NCBI GenBank assembly: GCA_905182995.1
Contig: CAJJDP010000004.1
Location: 666,417-730,416, forward strand
DNA from: Paramecium octaurelia
Lineage: Eukaryota; Ciliophora; Oligohymenophorea; Peniculida; Parameciidae
Reading direction: 5' to 3'
Length of the DNA stretch: 64,000 nt
In this document: piece by piece, positions 12,601 through 24,305 of the stretch
How positions within the stretch are numbered: position 1 is the first letter of the stretch
Layout of the letters: each line of letters opens with the position of its first letter
Notes under the pieces: model-generated
Databases searched by the model: none
What the model saw: only the letters and a program-made list of their open reading frames with translations
Told to the model about the DNA's origin: nothing
Made by a program: the position numbers and the translations under genes

Positions 12601-12783
12601 AACAATGAAATAAATATTGGCAGGTTACGTAATTTACTTAATAAAAGCATATGGAAGAAAAGTAATCCAGGTGGCCTTCATTGTTGTAATAATGTTTGGT
12701 TTATTCTTCATGGGAGTGTCATCTGGTAAGATAATGTTTTCTGTCTATGAAATCTATTCATTTATTTAGAAGTAACTATTCAT
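9670..12783 (-). CDS. P4-type ATPase (phospholipid flippase)
   Basis: On the minus strand from ATG 12783 to TGA 9672-9670, with several 22-26 nt introns. An early membrane region ([16 protein letters not shown], then ILQIIPATS) and the PL...D...R region match P4-ATPases. The phosphorylation motif is [15 protein letters not shown] near 11590, followed by [13 protein letters not shown] and the [10 protein letters not shown] region. The hinge [14 protein letters not shown] lies near 10590. The C-terminal membrane segments end in [13 protein letters not shown] after a 25-nt intron. These enzymes move aminophospholipids from the outer to the cytosolic leaflet, usually with a CDC50 partner, which I do not see in this window. 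The next gene upstream on the same strand ends 114 bp away. Confidence 0.9.
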
Positions 12784-12897
12784 TGAATGAAATAATATTT
12801 TCTACAAATATATTATATATGTGCTTTTTCTTAATTCATACAATACAATATTAAGAAAATAACTTTTTAACATAAATAATTGATTAAAATTTAATTG

Positions 12898-15074
12898 TCA
12901 ATCTTAATTTGTGGCACTTTTATCATCATCATCAATAACTCCATCAACTATTCCAGAATCTTTTGATAGAATCTCATTCCTTATAGATTCATCAATTTTT
13001 ATATTAACACTAGAGGGATCAAATTGTTTTTCTTATTCATCCTATTGATTGATATCTTCATTAGTTTCATTTTTGTTTTCCTCCTACTCATTCACATTCT
13101 CATTCTCATTCTCATTCTCATTCTCATTCTCATTCTCATTCTCATTCTCATTCTCATTCTCATTCTCATTCTCATTCTCATTCTCATTCTCATTCTCATT
13201 CTCATTCTCATTCTCATTCTCATTCTCATTCTCATTCTCATTCTCATTCTCATTCTCATTCTCATTCTCATTCTCATTCTCATTCTCATTCTCATTCTCA
13301 TTCTCATTCTCATTCTCATTCTCATTCTCATTCTCATTCTCATTCTCATTCTCATTCTCATTCTCATTCTCATTCTCATTCTCATTCTCATTCTCATTCT
13401 CATTCTCATTCTCATTCTCATTCTCATTCTCATTCTCATTCTCATTCTCATTCTCATTCTCATTCTCATTCTCATTCTCATTCTCATTCTCATTCTCATT
13501 CTCATTCTCATTCTCATTCTCATTCTCATTCTCATTCTCATTCTCATTCTCATTCTCATTCTCATTCTCATTCTCATTCTCATTCTCATTCTCATTCTCA
13601 TTCTCATTCTCATTCTCATTCTCATTCTCATTCTCATTCTCATTCTCATTCTCATTCTCATTCTCATTCTCATTCTCATTCTCATTCTCATTCTCATTCT
13701 CATTCTCATTCTCATTCTCATTCTCATTCTCATTCTCATTCTCATTCTCATTCTCATTCTCATTCTCATTCTCATTCTCATTCTCATTCTCATTCTCATT
13801 CTCATTCTCATTCTCATTCTCATTCTCATTCTCATTCTCATTCTCATTCTCATTCTCATTCTCATTCTCATTCTCATTCTCATTCTCATTCTCATTCTCA
13901 TTCTCATTCTCATTCTCATTCTCATTCTCATTCTCATTCTCATTCACATTCTCATCAATTACATTCTCACTTTAATTCTATTATTCTTGTTTATTTTCCT
14001 CACTTTGAACATTATCTTATGTGGTTTTTGCAATAGTTTCATTTGTTGTTTGGATTGATTCAATTATCTTTTGAATTCCTGGTATTAGTTTTGGATTATA
14101 CATATGGATCTTATGCTTAAGAGACTCTTATAATTTTGATCTCTTTAATCTTTGGAATTAGTCCATGTCTAAGGTGAATTGATGTAGCTATTTAATATCT
14201 TCCACAAGTTCAGATGGTATCACAGTAAGATGTTTTAATTCTAAAATATGAAAGTTATATTCTGATCCCAAAAACAGAAATTTAGCTTCAAAATGAATTG
14301 GTTTACCCTTTTCCAATTTTTAAAATGTTTCACTTTAATATTAAGAGTCCCTTACACCAACGATAATATCAGGCAAATCATCAGTTGATTCAGTTGGATC
14401 CATCTTTAAATACACCCAATAATTGAAACTGAAATTTGGATCATGATTAGGTTTTGTTTGAATAAAATCACTAAAATTAATTTTGTTTATCATACCCTTT
14501 CCATGAAACTATTTTATCCTTGAAATAGGTTTCAAATTGATGTCTTGCTTTCAAACCATTATCAACAAATTAAAATTTGCCACAAAATTATAGGAAATCC
14601 ACCCACGTTTTGTTCGAATAGATATTTGCTTCAATTTATGGTTGCTCCTTCTCTGTAAAATATTCAAAGTAAAAAAACAAACAAAGTATGATTGTCAATA
14701 AAACCAAGGCATATTTTCTAGATACTACCACTATGCAATTGCCAAATCTAAATTAAAGCACTTAATCGTTGATATTTGGTAATTAAAAGTATTTTCTTTT
14801 TTCTAATTCTTGATTACAATAGTAGCATCTCTTTATAATCATCTTGACATTTATTTATTTTATTTACTTTTGTTGATTGAAACACCAATGGGATTATAAA
14901 TATGCACCAAATTCCGAAATAAAATAAAGAAACAAAGGAAATTATAAATGAAGCTGGAGATGGCACTTATTCTAAAATACTTTCCCTAGCTGCACCACAA
15001 TTAGGACAAACAGGTTGTGTTGAATTAACTGCTGTCTCAGATTACTCTTCATTCTCTGTCTTTGAAATTAACAT
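12898..15074 (-). CDS. LITAF-type membrane protein with an OB-like domain and a long Glu-Asn repeat tail
   Basis: The N-terminus has VCPNCG, a hydrophobic stretch of about 25 residues and then [13 protein letters not shown] after a proposed 25-nt intron. This is the split zinc-binding layout of LITAF domains. A second hydrophobic segment ([13 protein letters not shown]) follows, then a folded domain beginning TWVDFLQFCG. That domain resembles the C-terminal OB-fold-like region of wolframin ([24 protein letters not shown]). After it come about 60 helical residues, then 141 Glu-Asn dipeptides from a perfect hexamer repeat, and an acidic tail to TGA 12898-12900. The frame changes by one base in a GGG run near 14497 and no good intron explains it. 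LITAF proteins act on endosomal membranes; the role of the other parts is unknown. Confidence 0.6.
13095..13940. repeat. Perfect hexanucleotide array, 141 copies of CATTCT
   Basis: 846 bp of uninterrupted CATTCT (AGAATG on the minus strand), flanked by degenerate units (CATTCA) at both ends. All six frames are open; the real gene uses the minus-strand GAG-AAT frame, giving (Glu-Asn)141. The other long open frames here (Leu-Ile, Phe-Ser, Arg-Met repeats) are shadows. Confidence 0.98.
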
Positions 15075-15258
15075 AATTAATTATATTATTGATAAAATTC
15101 CATCATTTTTTTTACTATTTTATTTAAATTAAATTAAAATGTGCACACCATATTACAAGTTAAATATTATCTAACAACAAAAAGGAGAGATTCAACCAAC
15201 AACTATAATATTTTGGAATATTTTGTTATAAATCAATTTTAAGAAAAAATTTAAGCAA

Positions 15259-17883
15259 TCAATAATCCTTATCCCAATTAGGATCACGGGCTTTTTCAGG
15301 CTTGTAAACATTCTAAGCAGTGGCAAGATCATTCTAGTCTACTAATTACACTGTACTTTAATTTCTTCGGTAATCAATTTACCAACCTGGATAGCCTTTT
15401 AAATATCTTTTTCACTATGCAATTTATTTTTGGGTGGCAAATAAGGAGGTTTTAATTCTCTATTAATGAGAAGATCCTAAATTATACATTCCAATATACA
15501 TAATCAAATCTTTCGAAAAAAGGGTTGTTTTTTAAACTAGCATAAGAGGATCCTAGTCTGAGCTCTGGAGTTTTACTCAACAATTACTCAATCAATTTCT
15601 TTGCTTTTCTATCTTTCAATACTGAGGGAAACGTTAACTATTTCTTTTAAATTTCCTCATATATTTCATATCTAATAAATGGTTCATTAAAAAATATACG
15701 GGTCATCTGCATCTTCAGCATATGGAACATTTCCACACATAAATTCATACAAACAGATTCCTATGGACCATAGATCAACTGAATATGTGTATCCTTTGCC
15801 TGTTAAAATTTCTGGGGCCATATAATGAGGAGTTCCAATAATAGTGTATGTTCTACCATTTTTACTCTTTAAATTCTTAGCTGTTCCTAAATCAATCAAT
15901 TTCATGAACCCCTAATATTTATAGATATATCTATAATACTTTTTCATCAATCATGATATTCTCTGGTTTAATATCTCTGTATATGATATTATTCAAATGC
16001 AAATATTCCATGCACAAAATCAGAGACCCAATATAGAATTGAGAATCATATGTATTAAGCAATCCAATGTCTCTGATTACATCGAAAAGTTCCATTCCTC
16101 TGATATACTCTTCCAAAAAATATATATAAGTTGTGTCCTTGAAACTTCTAGCAAAGTGCATTATAAGTGGAAAGTTAACAGTTTCCAAGGCTATTTTTTC
16201 TTAGGCCAAATGCTTTTCAAGATTTTATTCAATAATTTGAGCTTTCGAGATACATTTTAAAGCATATATCTTTTTATCCATTTTGTTATGCACCAAATAA
16301 ACATTTCCAAATTATCCCGAACCTAATTTCTTCACATAAATCAATTGATCCAATTAAAAATGCTTAAAAACATCCTATTTTTGACCTTCCTCCTTCTTTA
16401 TAAACCTATCATGGGCTTTTTCATTCTTAGCAAAGATTTGCTCTAAGGATCCTCCAATAATCTCAAAGAACTATTTAAATGTTATTGTTGCTATCATTCC
16501 TTCATCCTTCATTATAACAGGCTCTCCCAACTTAACATTTTCTCCTTGATCTAAAAATTTATCTCCAAACATTTATCCTTTCTCTAAGATTTCCTTTCCG
16601 TACCTTACTGACCCTTACAATACAATAATTATCTCCCTACACGCTTAACCTTTCTCTATGATTACTTCATCACTTTTCTTTTGTGTCTGTTGCATATTGC
16701 TCACAATTCTTTCCACTTGCAATTTAGTCAACTTGCTAAGCACAACATGTCTTTCAAATGCCCATCGCTAAAGATTACTGTACATAATCAATTATATCTT
16801 GTCTCCCAAAATTCTTGTTAAATCATCCCTTGCTAAAGCTAAAACTGTGGCATCCTCTTTAATTGCTTTCGCAGTGGCCCCCCTAACTGAATTCTATTAT
16901 AATGCTTATTCTCCCAAAGAATCCCCTGCCTTCATTATTCTTAGTTCTTTCCCTCCTCTAGATATCTATATTTCTCCCTTTTTTATGATAAAGAATGAGT
17001 CAGCCTGATCTCCTTCATTTACTATAATCTCTCCAGCTTTGAAATTTAAATTTATTAATGCCGATGGAATTGCTGCTTTTTAATCATCAGTTAATGATTC
17101 TATTTGTAATATGTTAAAATACCAAAAAACGGCACTTTATTAATGAATTCCTTATTCTAATCATAGTCCTTTTATGAAATTGATTCAATAGCTTTTCTCA
17201 CAGTATTTCTATCAATTGCCCAGAATGCACAATCTAAAAATGTAACATTTTTTACCTCCTACTGCCTTAACGGTAGCGGATCTTGGTGCATTATATAATA
17301 AGGCCAGCTCTCCGAATGCTTCGCCGCTTTTTAAAGTTTTTTTTAATTCATTATTGATGATAATTTAGCACTATCCACGCTCGATTAGAAAGTATGAACT
17401 TGCCTTATCTCCCTATTTAAAAACCATTTCACCATCATGAACAGTGCAATAAAACATTTTATCAATTACTTTCACTCTTAACTACTAAAATTATTTATAT
17501 ACTTGTCTTCTGGTTGTAATTACCCAAATATAAAGCTATTTCCAAAAGCATTCAAAAGCAATTAAAAATCAAATGGACTTTTCACTTTCTCTTGTTTTTG
17601 CACATTCTCATAAATAACTTCTTGATCGATAACTGCAGCTATCTTTGCCATCTTCTTTTGCTCTTTTCTTTTAGGCTAAGTTGTATAGAATTTTAATAAA
17701 TACTTCGTTCTCTTATTTTGCTTAATCGATTGATTAAGCTGGTTCTTCCTATTTCTCAGGTGCTTGAGCCTTAACCTCATCAGGTTTTGGGGGATGAACT
17801 TATTAAATAGGAGGAGGTTAGGATGTGTTCACTTCTATATCATTTTTATCATTAATTGGACTTTACCGACAAATGTTGCCCAT
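15259..17883 (-). CDS. cGMP-dependent protein kinase (PKG)
   Basis: The protein starts MGNICRQSP, a myristoylation/palmitoylation-type N-terminus, followed by a Pro/Gln-rich linker. Tandem cyclic-nucleotide-binding domains follow (KMFYCTVHDGEMVFKQGDKA, later copies with GE...RGA-type phosphate cassettes near 17280 and 16870). The kinase domain has an [18 protein letters not shown] catalytic loop, DLGTAKN in place of DFG-type DFGFAK, and GTPHYMAPEILTGKGY. The C-terminus ends ARDPNWDKDY, as in AGC kinases of the PKG type. Several short introns are needed, including a 28-nt one near the start. In Paramecium such kinases respond to cGMP in ciliary beating and exocytosis; that role is family knowledge. 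Family assignment is firm. Confidence 0.9.
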
Positions 17884-19731
17884 TAATGATTATATTTATT
17901 TATTAATAAAATAAATGGAAATAAATTTATAATGTTTATCTTAGCTGTAGTTTCAAATTTCCTCTTTTATTTTAAATCATCTTTCCAAATATAAATATAG
18001 ATTTCAAATACTTTTATCATATTTTTTATATAAGTGTTAGTTCAATTGAAGAGATTTAATGTTAAATTAATTCACTTGACATTTAAAGAATTAAATAATA
18101 TTGTATCTTAATTGGGCTTCTAATTAAAATTTGTTCAGTTAGATATAAAATTTATTTCAAATAAATTATCATAAGATTTTATTCTATCTTATTCCTGATT
18201 CATATACAAATGGGCAAGATCATCAAAATGAGTTTCAATTTATATTATTTTTGATTTCATGTTTTATTTTCTCACTCTACTCATTTTTGTTGAATTCTTT
18301 TTTCACTTTAAAGCGATGGAGATTCCAAAAGGAGGTTTATAATTTAGGTATTTATAATATATAAGTTTACATAGCATAATTTTAATTCATAATTTCATTT
18401 ATTTTGCACAAATTATAAATTATGTCTGATTTCTATCTTTGTCTAATTTCATAAAATAAAAAAAAATTATTCTTTGTGAATAAGGTTTTATTTATAGGTT
18501 GCTAATTTCGCTTTAATAATTTTCAGAGCCGAAGCATTGTTATAAGCTTAACTTTTGAAAGCTTAAATAACATTAGATTGTAAATGAAAAGTAGAACTAA
18601 AAAGATCGCTGTTTATTTTATTAAAAGTTAAATAAATAATGTGCTACCAGCATATTTATTATATTTTTCAAATTATTTTATTCGTCTAATCTATTATTAT
18701 TGATAAAGCTCCTAGTTTTACATTTGTATTATTAAATTTAAATTTAATTTAAAATAAGGAAATTCTTACCTTCTCATAATGACTTATAACTTACTCCTCA
18801 AATGAAAACTTAACAAATAAAATATTTATAAGATTACAATCATAAATTTATTTGAATTCCGAGCAATCAATTATAAATAAATCAGAACCTGTGCTAATTA
18901 AAAAATACCTAATAGGTATGTATAGCAAATTGATAGTAGTAAAATACACAAAATAGATTCTTAGCTATTTTTCATTTTTACAAAAATAGAACAATAAAAA
19001 ATACATAAAAGCAGGTGATGACACAATCATTAAAAAAAAATTAGAACTTACTTGTTGAATTTTTATAATTTCAATAAACAAAAGCAATTTTTGTTTAAAT
19101 TGGACATTTGAAAGTTGATTTCATAATTTTTATTGCTCCAAGATTATTCAATAAAATTTAAACTGATATTATGAATTTTTTAGCAGCTTTGAAATTAGAA
19201 AGAAAAGTAAAGAATATTAAAGGAGAAATAATTGAAAAAACTATTTGATAGAAATATAATTTCAAAAATGTAGTTTGAACATTATCGTTAAAAATTAGTA
19301 TAAGAGCAGGGATTTTCACAAAGATTTTTTTTTGTAAATACTTAGAGATTCAAAATAGACAAAGTGTTTTATAATCAAATTTTAGTATTTTTCAATATGT
19401 ATCATTCTCATAGAGATGGGAAAATAACATTCAATAATATATATTCAATATTTATTTGACAAACCAATCCAAGTATTATGACGGTAGGAATGATAATCGA
19501 TTTATAGATATAATTGAAAAATGAGAACTATTGATATTTTTGTACATTCAAATTGGAAATTTTTAAGCTTCATTAAGACAGTTTTGGGTTCTTAACTCAG
19601 ACAACCAACTGGAAAGAACATTAAATTTGAGAATCAATGATTAAAATATTATATAATACGGAATTTTAAGATATGTTGAACAGTTTAATAAATCAGATTG
19701 ACTGAAATTTTATATATATAAAATATTATTA
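17884..19731. other. Long AT-rich region without a supported gene
   Basis: About 1.85 kb between the PKG start and the next + strand gene. It has only short frames on both strands and no RNA gene that I can recognise. Part is the promoter side of PKG. It may hold gene relics, but none can be defended. Confidence 0.5.
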
Positions 19732-20673
19732 ATGAACACTTAGGATGAGATACTTTTGTTAAAGAAGTGCATCTGTGAATTTTTAAATAAATTACTTCCC
19801 ACTATTAAGGATCCATTAATTTTAACTAGATAAAGACTTAGTTAATTTAAGACTGTGCTATTAGATGAACTAAAAACCATATCGGATGTGTACTTCTATG
19901 TCTAGACACTTTAATTTCAAGAAGGGTTAGTCTTAAGAACTGATACAAAGATTGAACATGACAGAAATCCTTCAGGAACGAATTTAGGCATGATGAACTT
20001 AAATTCAAACCCAACTATATCAGAAAGAAGAGTAATTCCTAATTCCTTTGGTCTAAATAGAGGATTAGATACCTAATAAATAAATGTTGGAAACTAAGCA
20101 AATATAAAGATTGAGAATGCATCCTTAAACTGTTAGCAAAATCAAATTGTTGAGGATTAGTAAGAGAAAGAAATTCCAAAGTTGGGCAAAGATATATTTT
20201 TTAAAAGACCTTCAACAAGAAAGTTATCTATTAAGACTAAAGATACAAAATCTATAGAAAATAATTATAAACCAATTGATGAAATTTAAAAATTAAATGT
20301 TTATGGATAAAGAGCAGATAATTTTAGTGTTCTGAATAATTATTCTAAAAAAATACCCTTTTTTGATAAAGAGACATTGCTAACTGAGATTAAGGAGAGT
20401 GAAAAAATTATTCGTAAGAACACAACTACTTTAAATGCTGTGTATAGTAGAAGTTTTGAAATTATGACTGGCGACAAAGAATAAAATTCTGAATAATTAA
20501 ATAGCATTTAACAAGGCTTGCGTGCATAATAAGATTTAAGAGAATTATAAAATGCCTAAAGGAATGCTACATTGAAAGGGTATTCGATTTATGCTAAGAA
20601 AGATAAGGATATTGCAAAATAGAGAATGGATGAAATTGCATAAATTAATGATAAAAAGAAACTATATTTTTGA
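19732..20673 (+). CDS. Unrecognised protein, 313 aa
   Basis: One intron-free frame from ATG 19732 to TGA 20671-20673. The first 80 residues look helical (DEILLKKCICEFLNKLLP). The middle is Ser/Asn/Gln-rich with many charged residues, and the C-terminal 80 residues are helical and Gln/Arg-rich. There is no signal peptide, membrane segment or known motif. Coding status is supported by length, composition and regular Gln codons (TAA/TAG). Function unknown. Confidence 0.65.
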
Positions 20674-20699
20674 TGAATATATTTAATATATAGATTAAT

Positions 20700-22153
20700 T
20701 AATAAATTATACCCAACAGATAAAATACATCTTCAATATGTTGATTATCTTCAACGTTGGATACAATTAATCTTGTTTTGTGTAAATTTGCTCTCCAATC
20801 TAATGTTTGGATTTTCACTATCCCCATTGTTAAGGAAATTTTATTAGTTTTTCAAGTCAATAGTAGGTAAAAAATTATTAAACAATGAAAGATATTTGTA
20901 ATTTTCACAATTTGTTTTACTGTCTTTTCGGTAATTATGATAATACCAGGAAATATAATTAATGAAAAATATGGAATTGAATTAGTATTATGTTAGGGAT
21001 AAAGAATCATTACAGTATTCAAGGTTGTGTCTTAACTTTTATAGGTTCAATATTTGCAATTTTAATCAATGTTTCTTTTTGGTTTTTCTTTATTGGATAA
21101 TTAATTTCTTTGATAGGATTTCCATTTAGATTGAAAAGCGCTTCTAAATGTGTTGCTAACTGGTTTTTTTCAGAAAATAGAATCAAATAATGGTGATTAT
21201 AGTGTTAGTTTTCAATGCAAGTTCAGGAATCTCTATTTGAATCCCGTCTAATTGTGATAAGAGATTTTTAGATCTACAATCATCCAACTGATGAATAAAT
21301 TAAATTAGGACGTGCTCTAAATGGAAGTTTGATGATTTTGCTATTTGGGTTGATGATTTTATCATTTGTATCACCAATTTTGTTTTTCCTAAGTAAGCCA
21401 GTCACTCCTACTAGTTATAGTGCTTCAGATGTATGAATATCTTATATCAATAGGAATGAGTTAGAGAAGATTATCACTAAGCCATGTAATAGTAACTAGC
21501 AATCCTGATTTCATATTACTGACAATTAGTTTTACATTCATCTTAGGAACAATAACACTGTCTACTTTGCAGATGGAATATTTTATATCTCCTTTAGTAA
21601 TTTAGTTTTGGTGGGTGTGATGGCTGGATTAATTGGTGATTTTTGCGTTGGAACTGCCATAAGGAAGACTCAAACTTATAAAAAAGTGTTGAGAATTTGT
21701 AATATCTTAGTGACTGTACAATTTGGTATGCTCATTCTAGCCCTGCATGTAAACAAAGTATTCTTCTTTATTGTTTATTTTTTTTTGTGTGGAAGCTCTG
21801 CCATTATGGCTTTGGCTTTTGAATTCTCTTGTGAATTTGTTTTCCGAAAATACTACAATTGCTATGTTGGGACTCTTTGGTAACCTTCTTAATTTTTGAA
21901 AGGAATTCCTGAAATCTTAATCCTTAAGGTATCTAGAGTCCTTGATTTCTTTAGGGAGGCAATTAGTTATGTTCCACTTTGGCTATGATATTTTATGTTA
22001 ATCTTAATTTGTAGCTCTAATTTTTTGACTATGAAAATTGACGAAAATCTTAAGAGATCAGGATAGGCTATTCAATTTGATGATAGAATTGAAAAGAAAA
22101 ATACTGAAGTCACATTGTTAGATTAATAAAATTCTAATGTTAACAAACGATGA
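20700..22153 (+). pseudogene. Decayed major-facilitator transporter, FLVCR/SLC49-like
   Basis: Hydrophobic helices and family-like motifs are present: LQRWIQLILFC near the N-terminus, SKCVANWFFSENR after helix 4, and FEFSCEFVFPENTT in the second half. They resemble FLVCR-type transporters, where the second and third motifs are WF...E.R and P.E. Some frame changes are solved by short introns (for example 20875-20899 and a 23-nt one near 21880), but others are not. After NASSGISI there is an in-frame TGA at 21238-21240, where the family usually has Gly. There are also one-base frame breaks near 21190, 21455 and 21842. The start codon is unclear. It is either a pseudogene or a stretch of poor sequence. 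Confidence 0.5.
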
Positions 22154-22185
22154 TTATTGATAATATATATAAATTAATATAATTT

Positions 22186-22549
22186 ATGCTAAAGGTAATT
22201 GGATTTTTATTATTGATACATTCAGCCATCTCATTAATCAGATATAGAAAACATTTAATCTACAAGGACATGGCTGATTAATATCATATACCTTTGGATG
22301 TAATAATACATTTATAAATCTGATAGATCTTATTGGAAATAATTGTGGGATTTGCTTTGAATATGTTTTTTGGAGTTATTATGGATAAAAAATTTGCTAA
22401 CATTCATGAATTTGCTCATAAAAAGACGTACACCTTGAATTTTACTATCATAGCTATGACTAGGCATTCTAAAGACCTAATTTCAGATAACCTGGGGGTA
22501 GAGGAGGAGTATTATAATCTGTAGTAAAAGATAAAATTGGAAATTTTGA
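22186..22549 (+). CDS. EMC5: ER membrane complex subunit 5 (EMC5/MMGT-like)
   Basis: Two introns (a 27-nt one at about 22300-22326 and GTATTATAATCTGTAGTAAAAG near the end) give exactly 105 codons, 104 aa. The pattern follows EMC5: a first helix with IHSAISLIRYRK, then IPLD, then a second helix (LEIIVGFALNMFFGVI) and a short polar tail with F..I. EMC5 is a small two-helix subunit of the complex that inserts membrane proteins into the ER; it was earlier described as a magnesium transporter. The gene lies 32 bp downstream of the transporter remnant and converges on eEF1B-gamma. Confidence 0.7.
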
Positions 22550-22606
22550 CATCAACCATTGATAAATTTGTGTACATTAATATATCTGTTTTTATACATA
22601 TTTAAT

Positions 22607-23918
22607 TCATCTAAAATAATATAATGCTCTTGCTGTAAGTCCTTAAACCTTTGATTCATCTTCGGTTTAATTAAGCCAATATTCTTCAAATAAGGCCCTG
22701 TCTTCTGGGTTAGAAGCATCAAGCCTAGTCAATTATAAATATTCAAATGTTGGATGATCTTTCTAAGTAATATTAATTAATCTTTTACTAAAAATTATGG
22801 GATTTCAGTTCCTCTCCATATCCAAGCTCCACTGATTTATAGATCTGGAACATCTCCATAGACACCATGAATAGCAAATACCCATTTTTTAAAACGAGGA
22901 TCAGTTCTTTATAGAAATCCATTGCAATTATTTCTAAACGAAATCAAAGCCTTCCCCTCTTATTCAGCCTTAATGTATTTAATATTCCAAATAGACCATC
23001 CTTAAGAATCAAAAATGTTCCAAAAGGTTTTAAATTCAGCAGCAAAATCTTTTGATGCTAAAAATTATCTTTTCCAATCGTCAATGTTGAAAGTTGATTG
23101 AGGTAATAAATCAAGCTCACATTATTATTTTTTTGGTTTCTCTTCTTCATCTTCATCTTTTGGAGAAGCCTTTTATTATTAAGTATTTTATGGCTATTAT
23201 TTTTACTATTATTATTATTATTATTATTATTACTCATATTATAATGGAAAAGGTTTTACGCAATATTTCGTCTTTCCATAATACTTAATTTATAGATATA
23301 TTTTACATCCACAAATGCAGGTATTTCTGATACTTATTTGTACCATCTAGATATATTTGGAATAGTAGCTCTGTATTGTTTATCAAATGCAAAGGAAAAT
23401 AATCTTTAGAAATATGTTGCCAAATTTAAATCAGCAATTGTCAATAATTCGCCAACCAAGAAATTGTTGGTTTTAAAGTGATTTTCTAAGATTTTTAATT
23501 TCCAATTCAATTCTTTTTTTATTTCTTCTTATTTTTAGGGTGTTGTCAATCCAAAACCAAGGATTGGCAATAGTAAACCAAGTAGAGCAGGTTCCAATTC
23601 GAGCGATGTAAAATCTAACCATTGTCTTACTTTAGCTTATTGAAAATCTGTTATTCCAACCAAAGGGGTTCCTCTGGCAACATATTACAATATGGCGTTG
23701 CTTTCAGCTAGATATCCTTCAGGTGTTTCTAACAAAGGAATCTTACCTACAGGGTTCTTAGCCAAAAACGCTGGTGTCTAATGCATATAAAAGATTTGTA
23801 CTTCTAAAGCTTTAAATTCTACAAAATCATTAATAATTTAAACATTGGCTAATTGAGCAGCCACTATTATCTTGCCAACTCTTGGATTACCAACCGTATA
23901 AGTGAGTTTAAGTGACAT
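22607..23918 (-). CDS. EEF1G: Translation elongation factor eEF1B gamma
   Basis: The N-terminal 210 residues are a glutathione-S-transferase fold: MSLKLTYTVGNPRVGKI, NPVGKIPLLETPEGYL, AESNAILQYVAR. The C-terminal 160 residues are the diagnostic EF1G domain: STFNIDDWKR, FWNIFDSQGWSIW, RTDPRFKKWVFAIHGVYGD and SGAWIWRG. A low-complexity linker joins them. It includes about nine consecutive Gln encoded by a TAA/TAG run near 23209-23236, then an acidic stretch. The factor scaffolds the eEF1B exchange complex that reloads eEF1A with GTP. The start at 23918 and the stop at 22607-22609 are clear; short introns may be present in the linker. Confidence 0.93.
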
Positions 23919-24305
23919 GAAAATATCTTTTTATTAAATTTAATTTTTTAAATCCAGATTAGGTGCAAAACAATTAGATTAATTCATTTTTGGTTGTTAT
24001 TTTAAGTAAAAAATAAAATTAATGTAATGATCCAAAAATTTATGTTTCAAAGAATAAATTTTAGATTTGGTATGAAAATTGACATCAATAGTCAGCGTAG
24101 GCCAGGAGAATGACCCATTGCTGACATTAAGGAAGTAGAGAAAGCAATAACTTAAGAAAACAGTAAAAACATAAAGATAGATTGAGTATTATTATTAAGT
24201 ATTGATTTTATTAATTAAAATGTCTCTTAGCCAATTATATGGGAAATAAACAATCAATTATGCAAGTACACTATAAAATTAATCAATTTAAGAGAGCTCA
24301 GATAA
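23919..24305. other. Divergent intergenic region with a short interrupted ORF
   Basis: This region between eEF1B-gamma and the coiled-coil gene contains ATG 24042 followed by 23 codons, an in-frame TGA (24111-24113), and 23 more protein-like codons to TGA 24183-24185. Another ATG at 24220 opens a short frame that does not join the downstream gene by a good intron. I cannot show that either is expressed. Confidence 0.35.

Noticed and set aside
13095-13940. Possible CRISPR-like or telomere-like repeat array
   Set aside because: No spacers, unit of six, lies inside a gene, and the unit is not the Paramecium telomere repeat (G4T2/G3T3).
13024-14058. Long Leu-Ile, Phe-Ser, Arg-Met and Glu-Asn open frames on both strands
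   Set aside because: All are frames of one hexanucleotide array. Only the minus-strand Glu-Asn frame joins coding sequence on both sides.
18000-19700. Short ORFs such as the one at 19170
   Set aside because: Under 30 codons with no supporting composition; expected by chance when only TGA is a stop.
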